Position numbers and translations under genes: made by a program
Part shown: positions 38,776-50,145 of the stretch, piece by piece
Layout of the letters: each line of letters begins with the position of its first letter
Position numbering within the stretch: position 1 is the stretch's first letter
Notes under the pieces: model-generated
Seen by the model: the letters and a program-made list of their open reading frames with translations, nothing else
The model's database searches: none
What the model was told of the DNA's origin: nothing
Assembly (NCBI RefSeq): GCF_900067135.1
Contig: NZ_FJUR01000001.1
Location: 2,545,501-2,609,500 of the forward strand
DNA length: 64,000 nt
DNA from: Rhizobium sp. 9140
GTDB lineage: Bacteria; Pseudomonadota; Alphaproteobacteria; Rhizobiales; Rhizobiaceae
Direction: 5' to 3'

Positions 38776-39842
38776 TGCTTGTCTCCCGTCGTCGTCTTGC
38801 GCTTTCTCAAGTTGGCCCGCGCCGCGATCTCGGCCGCTTCCCGCAGGAAGTCGCGCATGGGGCGCGCGGGAATGCCGCCATACCGCTCGCCGGCCGGCAC
38901 GTCCGCGGCAACACCGCTCATCGCGCCGATCTGGCTGCGGTCGCCAATCGTGATATGCCCGTTGATCGCAGCCGCGCCGCCGATCATGACGCCGTCGCCG
39001 ATGCGCGTGCTGCCGGCAATGCCGACCTTCGCTGCGATGCCGCAATGGCGCCCGATGCGGACATTATGCCCGACCTGCACGAGATTATCGATCTTGGTGC
39101 CTTCGCCGATGACCGTGTCGTCCATCGCACCCCGGTCGATCGTCGTGTTGGCGCCGATCTCGACATGATCCTGAAGGATGACGCGGCCAATCTGCACGAT
39201 CTTGATCATGCCGCCGCGCGGACCCGGCGCATTGCCGAAACCGTCCTGCCCGATACGGGCGCCCGGATGAATGATGACGTTGTTGCCAACGAGCGAGCAG
39301 AGGATCGTCGCACCGGCCGCAATCGTGCAGTCACGACCGATCCGGACGCCCGGACCGATGACGACGCCGGCGGCGATGCGCGTGCCGGAGCCGATCTCGA
39401 CCCCTGCCCCGATCACGGCCGTTGCCTCGATGTCGATGCCGTCCTCCAGCCGCGCCGTGGGATCGACGAAGGCCGCCGGCGAGATACCGCCTTGTCCGCC
39501 GAGATTCTGGATCGGACGCAGCGCTTCGGGATGGAAGATGGCGCCGGCAAGCGCAAAGGCGGTGTGGGGATATTTGGCGAGCAGCACCGGAATATGCGGC
39601 GGCACGATCGACGCGACGCTTTCGTCACAGATCACGGCAGCTGCCTGCGATGTCGTGAACTCGTCACGATATCGCCGCTGCAACATATAGCAGATCTCGT
39701 TCGGGCGCGCACGATAGGTCGGCGCGACGGATGAAACGATCCGGTCACCGACCGTCTCGTCCTGCAGCGAAGCGCCAACGCGCTCCGCCAGATCACTCAG
39801 GCGGAGCCCGTCATGCGGCGGGAAAAACCAGTTAGCATCCAT
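38772..39842 (-). CDS. lpxD: UDP-3-O-(3-hydroxyacyl)glucosamine N-acyltransferase
   Basis: 356 aa, third step of lipid A synthesis. Start ATG at 39842 ([15 protein letters not shown]). N-terminal uridine-binding domain to about residue 100, then the hexapeptide beta-helix ([21 protein letters not shown] onward), the catalytic His in [23 protein letters not shown], and a C-terminal helical arm rich in Arg and Lys. It follows bamA by 47 bases and overlaps fabZ by 4. Confidence 0.96.
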   Translation of the reverse strand: MDANWFFPPHDGLRLSDLAERVGASLQDETVGDRIVSSVAPTYRARPNEICYMLQRRYRDEFTTSQAAAVICDESVASIVPPHIPVLLAKYPHTAFALAGAIFHPEALRPIQNLGGQGGISPAAFVDPTARLEDGIDIEATAVIGAGVEIGSGTRIAAGVVIGPGVRIGRDCTIAAGATILCSLVGNNVIIHPGARIGQDGFGNAPGPRGGMIKIVQIGRVILQDHVEIGANTTIDRGAMDDTVIGEGTKIDNLVQVGHNVRIGRHCGIAAKVGIAGSTRIGDGVMIGGAAAINGHITIGDRSQIGAMSGVAADVPAGERYGGIPARPMRDFLREAAEIAARANLRKRKTTTGDKQ

Positions 39843-39889
39843 GGGCCAGACTCCAGAACAGTTTGGCATGCAGTTCTGGACTGCCGATA

Positions 39890-42232
39890 TCAGAAATTCG
39901 ACGAAATACCGAACTTGATGTTCTGCACCTTGTCGTAATCTTCCTTGGCGATCGGAACGGCGTAATCGACGCGCAGCGGTCCGAAGGGCGAAGCCCACAG
40001 CAGGCCGACACCGAGCGATGCACGCAGCGACGCATCCGTACCGACGATGCGGTCACTGGCGCGGGTGCTGACGTCGTTGCCGTACAGCGTGCCGGCATCT
40101 GCGAAGACGGCGCCACGGAAGCCCGCATCGCGCGGAACGCCCGGCAGCGGGAACGTTGCCTCGGCCGAAGCCGTGAAGTACGTCGTGCCGCCGATCGCAT
40201 CGCCATACTCGCGGCTGCGCGGACCGATACCGTTCCGCTCGAAGCCGCGGATTTCGTTGCTGCCGATCTGGAACTGGTCGAACACTTCCATCTCGCCGCC
40301 CGTACCGACGACATGGCCAGCACCGGCCGACAGCGATCCGATCACGTCGGCATCGTCGTTCAGCGTGTAGTACCACTTGGCCTTGGCCGTCAGCTTGTAG
40401 AAGTCGGACGTACCGCCGAGCCCGGCAAATTCCTGCGTTGCCGTCGCCAGGATGCCTTCATGCGGCAACTGGGCGTCGTCGAGCGAGTTGTAGGTGAACG
40501 AGTTGGAGATCGACGAACGCGTCCACGGCGAGAAATTCACGACGCGACGATACGGCGACGACAGGTCGGCCAGCTCGTCATCGGATGCGTGATAGTCGAG
40601 TTCCGTGTAGTTGTAGCGGAGCGTCGAGGACAGGCGCTCGGTGATCGGCGCAGTGACGCGCAGGCTGAAGCCCTGATCCTCGTAGCTGTAGTTGTCGTCG
40701 TTGAAGTCGTTCTCGTTCTTGAAAACGTCGAAGCCGGCTGCCAGGCGATAGCCGAGGAAGTAGGGCTCGGTGAACGAGACATTGTAGGTCTTGCTGTCTT
40801 CGCCACGACCGGCTGCAACGCGGATGTACTGGCCACGGCCGAGGAAGTTCTTCTCCTCGATCGAGGCTTCCACGAGGAAGCCGCCGCCATTGCCGGCCGA
40901 GTAGCCGGCGCCGATGCCGAACGAACCGGTCGACTGATCCTGCACGTCGACGATGACGACCACGCGGTCGGACGCGGTGCCGGCCTGTGTCGAGATGTTG
41001 ACAGTCGAGAAGTAGCCCAGCGCTTCGAGGCGGCGCTTGGCCGTCGCGATCATTTCCTGGTTGAAGGCGTCGCCTTCGCTCATGTCGAATTCGCGACGGA
41101 TGACGTAGTCGCGCGTGCGGGTATTGCCGCGGATTTCGATGCGCTCGATATAGGCGCGCTCACCCTGATCGACGAGATAATCGACGGCGATCGTGCGGCC
41201 CGCAAAGTCGCGGTTGCCGCGCGGCGTGACGCGGGCGAAGGGATATCCCTGCGCGGCGACGCGCTTGGAGATCTCCGACATCGTTTCCTGAACGTCCTTG
41301 GCCTTGTAGATCGTGCCCTGACGGCTCTGGACCAGACCCTTCAGTTCCTCGGCATTGATGCCTTCGACCGTCGATTCGACATTGACGGCGCCGAAATCGT
41401 AGCGCTCACCTTCTTCGATCGTTATCGTCACCGTGTACTCGTTCGACGTCTCGTCGAGAACGGCATCGGAGCTGACGACACGGAAGTCGGCATAGCCACG
41501 GTTGTAATAGAACTGGCGAAGCTGCTCCTCGTCGGCACGCAGCTTGTCGGCATTGTAGACGTCCTTGCGGTTCAGGAAGGACAGGATGCCGGACTTCTTG
41601 GTGGAGATGACGCCCTGCAGACGCCCATCGCTGTAAGCATTGTTGCCGACGAAGTTGATCGAGCGGATCTTCGTCCGGTCGCCTTCGTTGACGACGAAGG
41701 CCACGTTGATGCGCCCTTCCGCGATCGGCGCCGTCTGAACGGTCACGGTCACATCGTTGCGGCCGATGCCGGCATAGGCATCCTTGATCGACTGAATGTC
41801 GGCCTGCGCGGTCGCCTCGCTATAGGCGCCCAGCGAGCGGGTCTTGACGACCGCGGCCAGCTTCTCGTCGGTGATCTTGCGGTTGCCGTTGAAGACCACC
41901 TGATTGATCAGGTTGTTCTCGCTGACGGACACGACCAGCGCACCACCGGAAACGTTGATGCTGACATTGGAGAAGTAACCCGTCGCATACAGGCGCTTCA
42001 CCGAAGCGTCGATGTCGCTATTGGTGAACTCCCGGCCGGGAACGATGGTGATGTTGGAGCGAACCGTCTCGGCGCTGACGCGCGTTGCGCCGCGAACGTC
42101 GATACGACGGATCGTCGCAGCTTCAGCGACAGACGCACTGGCAAGAACGACGACGCCAGTTCCAGACGCGACAATCCCTGCAGACAGCGCAACCGCCGAC
42201 ACCGCGTTCAAAAACTTTGAACCAGCCTTCAT
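39890..42232 (-). CDS. bamA: Outer membrane assembly factor BamA
   Basis: 780 aa. Signal peptide [20 protein letters not shown]; five POTRA domains from about residue 38 to 375 (first [17 protein letters not shown], then repeated GN(R/N)-type starts such as [14 protein letters not shown] and [14 protein letters not shown]); then a 16-strand Omp85 beta-barrel ending in F. The insertion loop motif [20 protein letters not shown] contains the VRGF/Y-like GFERN segment. It inserts outer membrane proteins. It is followed by lpxD and preceded by rseP with a 233-base AT-rich gap that probably holds its own promoter. Confidence 0.96.
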   Translation of the reverse strand: MKAGSKFLNAVSAVALSAGIVASGTGVVVLASASVAEAATIRRIDVRGATRVSAETVRSNITIVPGREFTNSDIDASVKRLYATGYFSNVSINVSGGALVVSVSENNLINQVVFNGNRKITDEKLAAVVKTRSLGAYSEATAQADIQSIKDAYAGIGRNDVTVTVQTAPIAEGRINVAFVVNEGDRTKIRSINFVGNNAYSDGRLQGVISTKKSGILSFLNRKDVYNADKLRADEEQLRQFYYNRGYADFRVVSSDAVLDETSNEYTVTITIEEGERYDFGAVNVESTVEGINAEELKGLVQSRQGTIYKAKDVQETMSEISKRVAAQGYPFARVTPRGNRDFAGRTIAVDYLVDQGERAYIERIEIRGNTRTRDYVIRREFDMSEGDAFNQEMIATAKRRLEALGYFSTVNISTQAGTASDRVVVIVDVQDQSTGSFGIGAGYSAGNGGGFLVEASIEEKNFLGRGQYIRVAAGRGEDSKTYNVSFTEPYFLGYRLAAGFDVFKNENDFNDDNYSYEDQGFSLRVTAPITERLSSTLRYNYTELDYHASDDELADLSSPYRRVVNFSPWTRSSISNSFTYNSLDDAQLPHEGILATATQEFAGLGGTSDFYKLTAKAKWYYTLNDDADVIGSLSAGAGHVVGTGGEMEVFDQFQIGSNEIRGFERNGIGPRSREYGDAIGGTTYFTASAEATFPLPGVPRDAGFRGAVFADAGTLYGNDVSTRASDRIVGTDASLRASLGVGLLWASPFGPLRVDYAVPIAKEDYDKVQNIKFGISSNF

Positions 42233-42465
42233 GTTCTGATCTTACCTTCTTCCAATGTCCCGCGGCGAACTCGTGCCGACTCCGGTCATGCCTGCCGTTT
42301 TACCCGCTTTTCTCATACAAGCAAGGTAGCACGTTAATTTCCGTTTACTTCAATTCCCACCGTGGCTGAACGGCCACTACTGACAAGAATTATCGTAAAC
42401 AAATCGTTTCTAATCAAACCGTTGAAGAGAAGCCTTGCTCCTGTTTAGCGCCTCTTCCTTAACCT

Positions 42466-43620
42466 TTAGCCAACCGCGCCGCTCATTCGTCCGACAAGGG
42501 ACGAAATATCGTTCCAGGTGGCGAAAACCATCAGCATCAGGACCATGGCAAAGCCGATGCGGAAGGCGATGTCCTGGGCGGAGGGGCCGAGCGGACGGCC
42601 GCGGATGGCCTCGATCGCATAGAACATCAGGTGCCCGCCATCGAGCACCGGCACCGGCATCAGGTTGAGAAGACCGATGGAGACCGAGAGAACGGCGGCA
42701 AGCTGCAGCACGGCGGCAACACCGAGCGTCGCCATCTGCCCGGACGCCTGCGCCACGCGGATCGGCCCGCCGAGCTGGTCGGCCTTCATATGGCCGGTTA
42801 CGAGATTGCCGATATAGGCGAAGGTGCCGGTGACGATATGCCAGCTTTCCACGGCGCCCTGCCCGATCGCTTCCAGCGGACCGAAACTCTGCAGGCGGAA
42901 ATTGCCGCTCTCCTGGTTCGTCACGATGCCGATGATGCCCATTTCCATCTTGTTGCCGAACTGGTCGGTGATCTCGGTGCGTTTCGGCACCATCGGCACC
43001 TCCAGCAGCTGCCCATCGCGGCGGATTTCCACGACGATCGGCATTTCCGGGCGCACGCCCACATAGCGGCGCACGTCATCGAAGGTCGTGACGGTGGAGC
43101 CGTCGATGGAGACGAGCAGGTCGCCCGGCCGAATGCCCGATTCGGCCGCCGCACTGCCCGCCTTCACCTCGGACACGACGGGATCGGCGATCGGCTTGCC
43201 GTACGCCGAAAACAGCAGCGCATAGATGACGATGGCGAGGATGAAATTGGCGATCGGGCCGGCGGCAACCGTCGCCGCGCGTTTCCAGAGCGCCGCACCC
43301 AGAAAGGTCCGCCCGCGCTCCTCGGCCGAAAGACCCTCGAGCGCCTGGTAGTCCGGCGTGCTCGCCGCATCCTCATCGCCATAGAACTTGACGTAGCCGC
43401 CGAGCGGAATGGCACAGAACTTCCAGCGCGTCCCGCGCCGGTCGTTGAAGCCGACGAGCTCCGGCCCGAAGCCGATGGAGAAGGCGACGATCTTGATACC
43501 CGACCAGCGACCGACGAGGTAGTGGCCCATTTCATGCACGAAGACGAGCAGCGTCAGGACCAGAAGAAACGGGACGATATAGCCCACGAAAAGATGGAGG
43601 AGATCGGCCAGGTAGGTCAT
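42466..43620 (-). CDS. rseP: Site-2 intramembrane metalloprotease (MmpA/RseP)
   Basis: 384 aa. Zinc site H29-E30-x-x-H33 is in the first membrane helix (VFVHEMGHYLVGR) and the third ligand in LMPVPVLDGGHLM near the C-terminus. A single PDZ domain is recognisable at about 115-205 (SEVKAGSAAAESGIRPGDLLVSIDG). E. coli RseP has two PDZ domains; the single one here matches the alphaproteobacterial form, such as Caulobacter MmpA. It cuts anti-sigma factors and other membrane substrates. Downstream of cdsA by 202 bases, where E. coli has dxr. Confidence 0.95.
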   Translation of the reverse strand: MTYLADLLHLFVGYIVPFLLVLTLLVFVHEMGHYLVGRWSGIKIVAFSIGFGPELVGFNDRRGTRWKFCAIPLGGYVKFYGDEDAASTPDYQALEGLSAEERGRTFLGAALWKRAATVAAGPIANFILAIVIYALLFSAYGKPIADPVVSEVKAGSAAAESGIRPGDLLVSIDGSTVTTFDDVRRYVGVRPEMPIVVEIRRDGQLLEVPMVPKRTEITDQFGNKMEMGIIGIVTNQESGNFRLQSFGPLEAIGQGAVESWHIVTGTFAYIGNLVTGHMKADQLGGPIRVAQASGQMATLGVAAVLQLAAVLSVSIGLLNLMPVPVLDGGHLMFYAIEAIRGRPLGPSAQDIAFRIGFAMVLMLMVFATWNDISSLVGRMSGAVG

Positions 43621-43809
43621 TGTCGTCCTTGTCAGGTCGCCGGAGGCGGGCTAGGTCGATGAAAGCGAGCGAGGTCGTCGAAAGCTGGCGCCACGCGCGC
43701 CCTTGGAAGCAAGCCCGGCGGCTCCGTCTTATAGAGGTGCCGCATGCAATGCGATATGGGCATCGAAATCACGTTTTTGCGGACCTGTCACCGCCCCGGT
43801 CCGCTTGGT

Positions 43810-43822
43810 GGTCATTATGACC
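43810..43822. promoter_or_regulatory. 13-base palindrome after cdsA
   Basis: GGTCATTATGACC is a perfect palindrome around one base, directly after the cdsA stop and at the start of the 202-base gap before rseP. No T-run follows. Function unknown; it may be an operator or a weak hairpin. Confidence 0.2.
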
Positions 43823-44661
43823 TCAGAGCCCCAGAAGCAACGAGCCGATCTTGCCGCCGGCGCCCGTCATGGCCTCCCCGAGCGCGATGATCAGAGCCGC
43901 GAAACAGGCAACCACCAGCCCGTCCACCCGGTCCCACACGCCGCCATGCCCCGGAATGATGCGGCCGCTGTCCTTCACGCCGCAGCGGCGCTTCACATAG
44001 GATTCGAACAGATCGCCGCACTGGCTGGCGATCGACAGCACGAGCGCGACCAGCGGGATGCGTGCATCTTCGAGCGAGAAGTACGCGGCGTAGACGGCCG
44101 TTCCCGCAACGACGCCCGAGACCGCGCCGCCAATGGCGCCGGACCACGTCTTGCCGGGCGAGATGCTGGGCGCAAGCTTCGGGCCGCCGATGGCCCGGCC
44201 GAAGAAGAAGGCGAGGATATCGGTCGCCCAGACCACCGCGAAGACGAAGAGCATGGCGACGAAGCCGACCTGCGTGTCGTCGCGGATGGTCGCGAGCGAG
44301 ATCGTCGTCATCCCGGCATAGGCGACGCCCCCCGGCAGCCACCAGCCGCGCCCCCCGTTCCGCCCCTCGAACCGCGACCAGACGATGGCGGCGATGGAGG
44401 CGAGAATGAGCACCGGCAAGGCATATTCGTCGCCACCGCCGATGATGAGAACGGCCACGACCGCCTGCACACCCCAGCCGGCGAAATAGGCGCCACGATC
44501 GCCTTCGGCGATCCGCGTCATGCTCGTCCACTCATGCCAGACGGCAAGCCCGATAACGGCCGAGAGAATCGCGAAGGCGGGACCGCCGATCCAGGTGTCG
44601 CCGAGCGCAACGGCCGCAAGCACGATGCCGGAGACGATCCGGAGCTGGAGCTCGCGGCTCA

Positions 44662-44662
<1 letters not shown>
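43823..44662 (-). CDS. cdsA: Phosphatidate cytidylyltransferase
   Basis: 279 aa membrane enzyme that makes CDP-diacylglycerol, precursor of all phospholipids. Eight hydrophobic segments; the family signature is present near the C-terminus as SYVKRRCGVKDSGRIIPGHG followed by GVWDRVDGL. Start ATG at 44662 overlaps the uppS stop by one base, so the two are translationally coupled. The 202 bases after it contain no gene. Confidence 0.94.
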
Positions 44663-45429
<767 letters not shown>

Positions 45430-45473
45430 GGACGGCCTGACTTCGCAGAGGAGGAGAAAATGCAGTATGCAGA

Positions 45474-46034
45474 CTAGACCTGCATGATTTCCTTTTCCTT
45501 ATCGACGAGCAAGCGGTCCACGTCGGAAATCATGTCGTCGGTCATTTTCTGGACTTTTTCCGACTGGATGCGGCTGATGTCCTGGCCGATCGTGCCATCC
45601 TTTTCCGCCTTTTTCAGGTTGTCCATGCCGTCGCGGCGCACGTGACGGATCGCAACCTTGCTCTTTTCGGCATAATCATGCGCCACCTTCACCAGCGACC
45701 GGCGACGCTCCTCGTTGAGCTCTGGCAGCGGGATCCGCAGCGTCTGGCCGTCCATGATCGGGTTGAGGCCAAGATTCGATTCGCGAATCGCCCGGTCCAC
45801 GGCGTTCACCATGGAGCGGTCCCAGACGGAGACGCCGAGCATGCGCGGCTCGGGCACCGTGATGTTGGCGACCTGGTTCAGGGGGACGCGCGAGCCATAG
45901 GCCTCGACCATCACCGGATCGAGAACATTGGCCGAAGCCCGTCCCGTCCGCAGCGAGGCGATGTCGTTCTTGAACGCAGCGATCGCGCCCTCCATGCGGC
46001 GCTTCAGGTCGTTGAGGTCGATACCTTCACTCAT
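45474..46034 (-). CDS. frr: Ribosome recycling factor
   Basis: 186 aa, the standard length. Releases ribosomes from mRNA after termination with EF-G. Family segments: [75 protein letters not shown] and the C-terminal helix ending in DKEKEIMQV. It follows pyrH by 57 bases. Confidence 0.97.
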   Translation of the reverse strand: MSEGIDLNDLKRRMEGAIAAFKNDIASLRTGRASANVLDPVMVEAYGSRVPLNQVANITVPEPRMLGVSVWDRSMVNAVDRAIRESNLGLNPIMDGQTLRIPLPELNEERRRSLVKVAHDYAEKSKVAIRHVRRDGMDNLKKAEKDGTIGQDISRIQSEKVQKMTDDMISDVDRLLVDKEKEIMQV

Positions 46035-46091
46035 GTTCTCTGCTCCGTGCTCGGCCCGTGCGATCCCGCTTTCTGCGAGACCCCTGCCGTT

Positions 46092-46814
46092 TCAGTTGTC
46101 GGTGACGATGGTGGCGCGGCCGCCGCCCGTCAGGATGTCTGTGAACCCGCCCTTCTCATGGATCGAGAAGACGATAATCGGAATGCTGTTTTCACGGGCG
46201 AGCGCCACCGCCGAGACGTCCATGACGGCAAGACCCTTGTCGAGGACTTCGCTATGCGTGAGCCGCTCGAAGCGGGTCGCGTTCGGCTCCTTCTTGGGGT
46301 CGGCCGAGTAGATGCCGTCCACCTGCGTGCCCTTGAAGATCGCCTGGGCGCCCATTTCCGCTGCGCGAAGGGCGGCAGCCGAATCGGTCGTGAAGAACGG
46401 GTTGCCCGTGCCGCCGGCAAAGATCACGACGCGGCCGAGCGACAGGTGGTAGAGCGTCGCGCGCTGGGAGAAGCTCTCGCAGATCTCCGGCATGGCGATG
46501 GCCGACAGGACCACCGTGTCGATATCGAGCTTGCGCAGCGAGGTCGCCAGCGCCAGCGCGTTGATGACGGTCGCCAGCATGCCCATATGGTCGCCCGTCA
46601 CGCGGTCGCCACCCTTGGACGCCACGGCGACACCGCGGAAGATGTTGCCGCCCCCCACGACCACGCCCACTTCGACGCCCATGGCGCGTGCAGCGGCAAT
46701 GTCGGAGGCGATCCGGTCGACAACGGTAACGTCGATGCCAAACCCCTGATCGCCCATCAGCGCTTCGCCGGAGGCTTTCAAAAGTACGCGTTTATACAGC
46801 GGTTCGGCCGACAT
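46092..46814 (-). CDS. pyrH: UMP kinase
   Basis: 240 aa from the ATG at 46814 (MSAEPLYKRVLLKASGEAL); the upstream open frame contains frame-shadow sequence of the intergenic region. Amino-acid-kinase fold: KRVLLKASGEALMG, VVGGGNIFRG, TGDHMGMLATVINALAL, FAGGTGNPFFTTDSAAALRA and GADG-like TQVDGIYSADPKK. It phosphorylates UMP and is usually regulated by GTP and UTP. Separated from tsf by 193 bases with a hairpin. Confidence 0.96.
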   Translation of the reverse strand: MSAEPLYKRVLLKASGEALMGDQGFGIDVTVVDRIASDIAAARAMGVEVGVVVGGGNIFRGVAVASKGGDRVTGDHMGMLATVINALALATSLRKLDIDTVVLSAIAMPEICESFSQRATLYHLSLGRVVIFAGGTGNPFFTTDSAAALRAAEMGAQAIFKGTQVDGIYSADPKKEPNATRFERLTHSEVLDKGLAVMDVSAVALARENSIPIIVFSIHEKGGFTDILTGGGRATIVTDN

Positions 46815-46950
46815 CGTCACTCCTGTCGTGGCGCGCGCCCGGTCATCCGGCGCGCTGTTTGGGTCAAGCATACGGCACCCGCAGAGGCTGCATCGCATAC
46901 GGAAGACCGAGCCGCCGGATGGACATCGATTGCGTCCAGCCGGATACACG

Positions 46951-46981
46951 AAGGGCACCGCGTTGTCCACGCGATGCCCTT
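46951..46981 (-). terminator. Hairpin between tsf and pyrH
   Basis: Arms AAGGGCACCGCG and CGCGATGCCCTT (one mismatch) enclose TTGTCCA, 27 bases after the tsf stop. No T-run follows on the minus strand, so it may attenuate transcription or stabilise the rpsB-tsf mRNA rather than end it fully. Confidence 0.4.
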
Positions 46982-47007
46982 CCGATTTGCGCAAAGCCGA
47001 AGAAGAA

Positions 47008-47934
47008 TCAGCCCTTGGCGACGGCAGCCACTTCAGCTGCGAAGTCGCTCTCTTCCTTCTCGACGCCTTCGCCGAGCAGGAGGCGGGCCATGCCCGTGAC
47101 TTCGATCGGCGCGCCGACCGTCTTTTCGGCTTCCTTGATGGCAGCCTCGACCGTCAGGTCGGGGTTCATCACGAAGGACTGGCTCAGCAGAGCGACTTCC
47201 TCGAAGAACTTGCGCATGCGACCATCGACCATCTTTTCGATGATGTTGTCCGGCTTGCCCGACGCGCGCGACTGCTCGATGAACACGTTGCGTTCGCGTT
47301 CGGCAACCGCTGCATCGACTTCCGTCGAGCGGATAGCGAGCGGGTTGGTCGCAGCGATGTGCATGGCGACCTGGCGGCCGATGGCGTTCAGGGCTTCCTT
47401 GTCGCCGGTGGACTTCAGAGCCACGAGCACGCCGAGCTTGCCGAGACCGTCGGCAACCGCATTGTGGATGTAGGTCGAGACGACGCCGTCCTCGACGGAG
47501 AGCAGGGCTGCACGGCGCAGCGTCATGTTCTCGCCGATCGTGCCGATCGCGTCCTTGATGCTGTCGGAAACCGACTTGCCGGTCGCGGGATAGGTCGCGG
47601 CGTTGATCGCATCGACCGTGCCGTCCGTTTCCACGGCGACCTTGGCGAAGCCGCGGACCAGTTCCTGGAAGGCGTCGTTCCGGGCGACGAAGTCGGTCTC
47701 GGAGTTGACTTCGATGACGACCGCCTTGGTGCCGGCGCTGGTGATGCCGATCAGGCCTTCGGCGGCCGTGCGGCCGGACTTCTTGTCGGCCTTGGCGATG
47801 CCCTTGGCGCGCAGCCAGTCGATCGCGGCTTCCATGTCGCCGTTGGTTTCGCCCAGCGCCTTCTTGCAATCCATCATGCCTGCGCCGGACTTCTCGCGCA
47901 GTTCCTTCACCATTGCTGCAGTAATGGTCGTCAT
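47008..47934 (-). CDS. tsf: Elongation factor Ts
   Basis: 308 aa. Exchanges GDP for GTP on EF-Tu. N-terminal UBA-like domain [25 protein letters not shown], the EF-Tu-contacting TDFVARND motif near residue 80, and VNSETDFVA. The C-terminal core ends with an unusual Lys-Gly after AAEVAAVA. 249 bases downstream of rpsB, with a terminator-like hairpin in the gap, so tsf can be transcribed both by read-through and separately. Confidence 0.97.
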   Translation of the reverse strand: MTTITAAMVKELREKSGAGMMDCKKALGETNGDMEAAIDWLRAKGIAKADKKSGRTAAEGLIGITSAGTKAVVIEVNSETDFVARNDAFQELVRGFAKVAVETDGTVDAINAATYPATGKSVSDSIKDAIGTIGENMTLRRAALLSVEDGVVSTYIHNAVADGLGKLGVLVALKSTGDKEALNAIGRQVAMHIAATNPLAIRSTEVDAAVAERERNVFIEQSRASGKPDNIIEKMVDGRMRKFFEEVALLSQSFVMNPDLTVEAAIKEAEKTVGAPIEVTGMARLLLGEGVEKEESDFAAEVAAVAKG

Positions 47935-48085
47935 CGTCTTGGCCTCTTTCTGTGTCTCGTCCGGTGCGCTCGGATACGGTCGAGCGGCGTTTGCCGGAAA
48001 GTGTGTGAGGGTGTGCCCCCTCAGGATGACATCGTGATGAACAGTCTCATCCGATGTGGACCCGCGCCGTGGCGGTATCCTCGAA

Positions 48086-48127
48086 AAGAAGCGGGGCCGC
48101 CCACTTCATCAGTCGCAAACGGCCCCG
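48086..48127 (-). terminator. Possible terminator after rpsB
   Basis: On the minus strand CGGGGCCG and CGGCCCCG (8 bp, 20-base loop) are followed by CTTCTTTTCG. It lies 57 bases after the rpsB stop, before tsf. The large loop makes it a moderate candidate; partial read-through to tsf is expected. Confidence 0.45.
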
Positions 48128-48183
48128 TTCGGTCAATCGTGGCCGGCACCGCTCCGGGTGCCTTGCCGTGATCGTGCTTGATA

Positions 48184-48957
48184 TCAGGCGTCGGTCGCGA
48201 CGACTTCTTCCAGAGCCGGCTCGAGCGGCAGGTCGGCAGACGCGCCGAGGTCGCGGCCGGACGAACCCTGCTGACGGGCGATGCCGTCGAGAGCGGCACG
48301 GGCGATCAGGTCGCAGTAGAGCGAGATGGCGCGCGAAGCGTCGTCATTGCCGGGGATCGCATAGTCGATCTGGTCCGGGTCGCAGTTCGAGTCGATGACG
48401 GCGACGACCGGGATGCCGAGACGCTTGGCTTCTTCGATCGCGATCGACTCCTTGTTGGTGTCGATGATGAACATCAGGTCGGGAACGCCGCCCATGTCGC
48501 GGATACCGCCGAGAGCGCGGTTGAGCTTTTCGCGCTCGCGCTCGAGGTTCAGGCGTTCCTTCTTGGTGAAGCCCGAAGCGTCGGAAGCGAGAATTTCGTC
48601 GAGCTTGCGCAGGCGCTGGATCGAGTTGGAGATCGTCTTCCAGTTGGTCATCATGCCGCCGAGCCAGCGGGCGTTGACGTAGTACTGGGCCGAACGCTTG
48701 GCGCTGTCGGCGATGATTTCCGACGCCTGGCGCTTGGTGCCGACGAAGAGAACGCGGCCGCCCTTGGCAACCGTGTCGCTGACGGCCTGAAGGGCGCGCG
48801 ACAGCATGGGCACGGTCTGTGCAAGGTCGATGATGTGAACGTTGGAACGCTCGCCGAAGATGTAGGGCTTCATCTTCGGGTTCCAGCGGTGAGTCTGGTG
48901 GCCGAAGTGAACACCAGCTTCAAGAAGCTGGCGCATGCTGAAATCGGGCAATGCCAT
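48184..48957 (-). CDS. rpsB: 30S ribosomal protein S2
   Basis: 257 aa from the ATG at 48957 ([19 protein letters not shown]). Typical S2 segments: [96 protein letters not shown] short acidic tail follows. First gene of the long minus-strand cluster. Its 5' leader contains the hairpin at 48999-49018. Confidence 0.97.
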   Translation of the reverse strand: MALPDFSMRQLLEAGVHFGHQTHRWNPKMKPYIFGERSNVHIIDLAQTVPMLSRALQAVSDTVAKGGRVLFVGTKRQASEIIADSAKRSAQYYVNARWLGGMMTNWKTISNSIQRLRKLDEILASDASGFTKKERLNLEREREKLNRALGGIRDMGGVPDLMFIIDTNKESIAIEEAKRLGIPVVAVIDSNCDPDQIDYAIPGNDDASRAISLYCDLIARAALDGIARQQGSSGRDLGASADLPLEPALEEVVATDA

Positions 48958-48978
48958 GCCGTTTATCCTTTTCCGGTT

Positions 48979-49018
48979 GAACCTCCGTGGGGAAAACAGC
49001 AGGTTCGGATGAACCTGC
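48979..49018 (-). promoter_or_regulatory. rpsB leader hairpin with an alternative partner
   Basis: On the mRNA strand GCAGGTTC-ATCC-GAACCTGC is a perfect 8-bp hairpin (48999-49018) followed by TGTTTTCCCC. A second AGGTTC occurs downstream at 48979-48984, inside GGAGGTTCAACC, and could pair with the same GAACCT. The two pairings exclude each other. The rpsB ATG is 41 bases downstream of the first hairpin. Autogenous control by S2 is known in other bacteria; here it is an inference. Confidence 0.4.
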
Positions 49019-49160
49019 CACCGGGCGGAACGCAACGGATGTCTCCCGAAACGTCCCAGACCCCACGTGTGGAATGCGGCCGCCATACAGCGGGACGCCG
49101 TGAATATCAAGGAAAAAGGCGTGAAGTTCGAGGTTTTATGCCCTCAACTGCCGATGCCGC

Positions 49161-50003
49161 CTACTTGCAGGTGCCCTCGCCGCCCTGCTTGAACATTTCG
49201 AGATTGGCCAGCTTGCCGCTGAGCACGAAGTCTCCGTAATCCATCGTTAGATCGCGCGTGATGCCGTTTTCATAGAGCTTGAAGGCCATGCGGTAGATCG
49301 GCACCGCGTCCCCGGTCGCCTCGTCGTTGAAATAGGAGATCGTCACGGGCCAGAACGGCTTTTGCGCCATCACGCCGGCCTTGCCGACATCCGCATCCTC
49401 ATCGCCGGCCTTCGGCTTGTGCTGCGCGCCGACCAGCGTCGTCGTCACCAGCGTCTTGTCGCCGCTGTCGGAGCCGTCGAAGATCCGCGATTCGAAGATC
49501 TTGTCGCCGCGCTTGGCGCGGTCGATCACTTCGAGCATGTGTTCGGTCGGAAACAGGCTGTGGGCCAGCGCCACCTCCCGCTTGTCCGGCGCCGTCAGGT
49601 CCACCGTCACGCCGTCTTTCACGTCATGGGCGAGCCCGCGCACTTCCTTGTCGAGCTTTTCGTCGGTGAAAGATCGCGTAAGGAAACGGAAATTGCCGGT
49701 CTTCAGGTCCTCGAAGGTCGTCGTCTGCTGGTCCGTCAGCCGCACGTCCTCGCCGGTATCCACCTTGGTCACGAAGCGGAAGCTCACCGTATAGCCATCG
49801 CAGGCCGAGCCGTTGAACTCGTAGACCATGCGGCCATACATGCTGGAAATGCCCGAGCGCTCGGAGGAATCCTTCAGCTCCAGATCATAGACGGCACGAT
49901 GCGGAACCAGGATGTTCGCCGTGGCGTTCCCCGTCCCGACCACCGTCGTCCCCAGAAGTGCTGCGGATACGACGACGGATCGGGTCATGCCTGAACGAAA
50001 CAT
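49161..50003 (-). CDS. eipB: Periplasmic envelope-integrity protein EipB (DUF1849)
   Basis: 280 aa. Signal peptide with hydrophobic SVVVSAALLGTTVVGTG and cleavage near TANA/ILVPHR. The mature protein matches EipB of Brucella: LVPHRAVYDLELKDSSERSG, GRMVYEFNGSACDGYTV, SLFPTEHMLEVIDRA, RIFDGSDSGD, and a C-terminal GTCK. The Cys in SACDGY and that in GTCK are the pair that forms the conserved disulfide of the family. EipB forms a beta-spiral and supports cell envelope integrity. Divergent from ridA across 142 bases. Confidence 0.92.
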   Translation of the reverse strand: MFRSGMTRSVVVSAALLGTTVVGTGNATANILVPHRAVYDLELKDSSERSGISSMYGRMVYEFNGSACDGYTVSFRFVTKVDTGEDVRLTDQQTTTFEDLKTGNFRFLTRSFTDEKLDKEVRGLAHDVKDGVTVDLTAPDKREVALAHSLFPTEHMLEVIDRAKRGDKIFESRIFDGSDSGDKTLVTTTLVGAQHKPKAGDEDADVGKAGVMAQKPFWPVTISYFNDEATGDAVPIYRMAFKLYENGITRDLTMDYGDFVLSGKLANLEMFKQGGEGTCK

Positions 50004-50145
50004 TCAACTGCTCCTGTTGGATCGACGCGCGATGCTATATGGAAGCATGCGTCGAAAGCGAAGCCCCGGATCTGTTTCCGTTGCAACGCACAAACACGTG
50101 CATGACGCATTCCCCATGAGAATACAATATTGTCCGGAGACATCC

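Noticed and set aside
39863..42220. Plus-strand open frame of 785 codons opposite bamA
   Set aside because: Shadow of the bamA codon pattern; no start context or domain.
42233..42465. CtrA-type site TTAA-N7-TTAA upstream of bamA
   Set aside because: Only TTAA-N7-TTAC is found near 42335; one mismatch in an AT-rich stretch is not sufficient.
50124..50129. TACAAT as a -10 box for ridA
   Set aside because: It lies too near the ATG to leave room for the leader with its ribosome-binding site, and no -35 is at the right distance.
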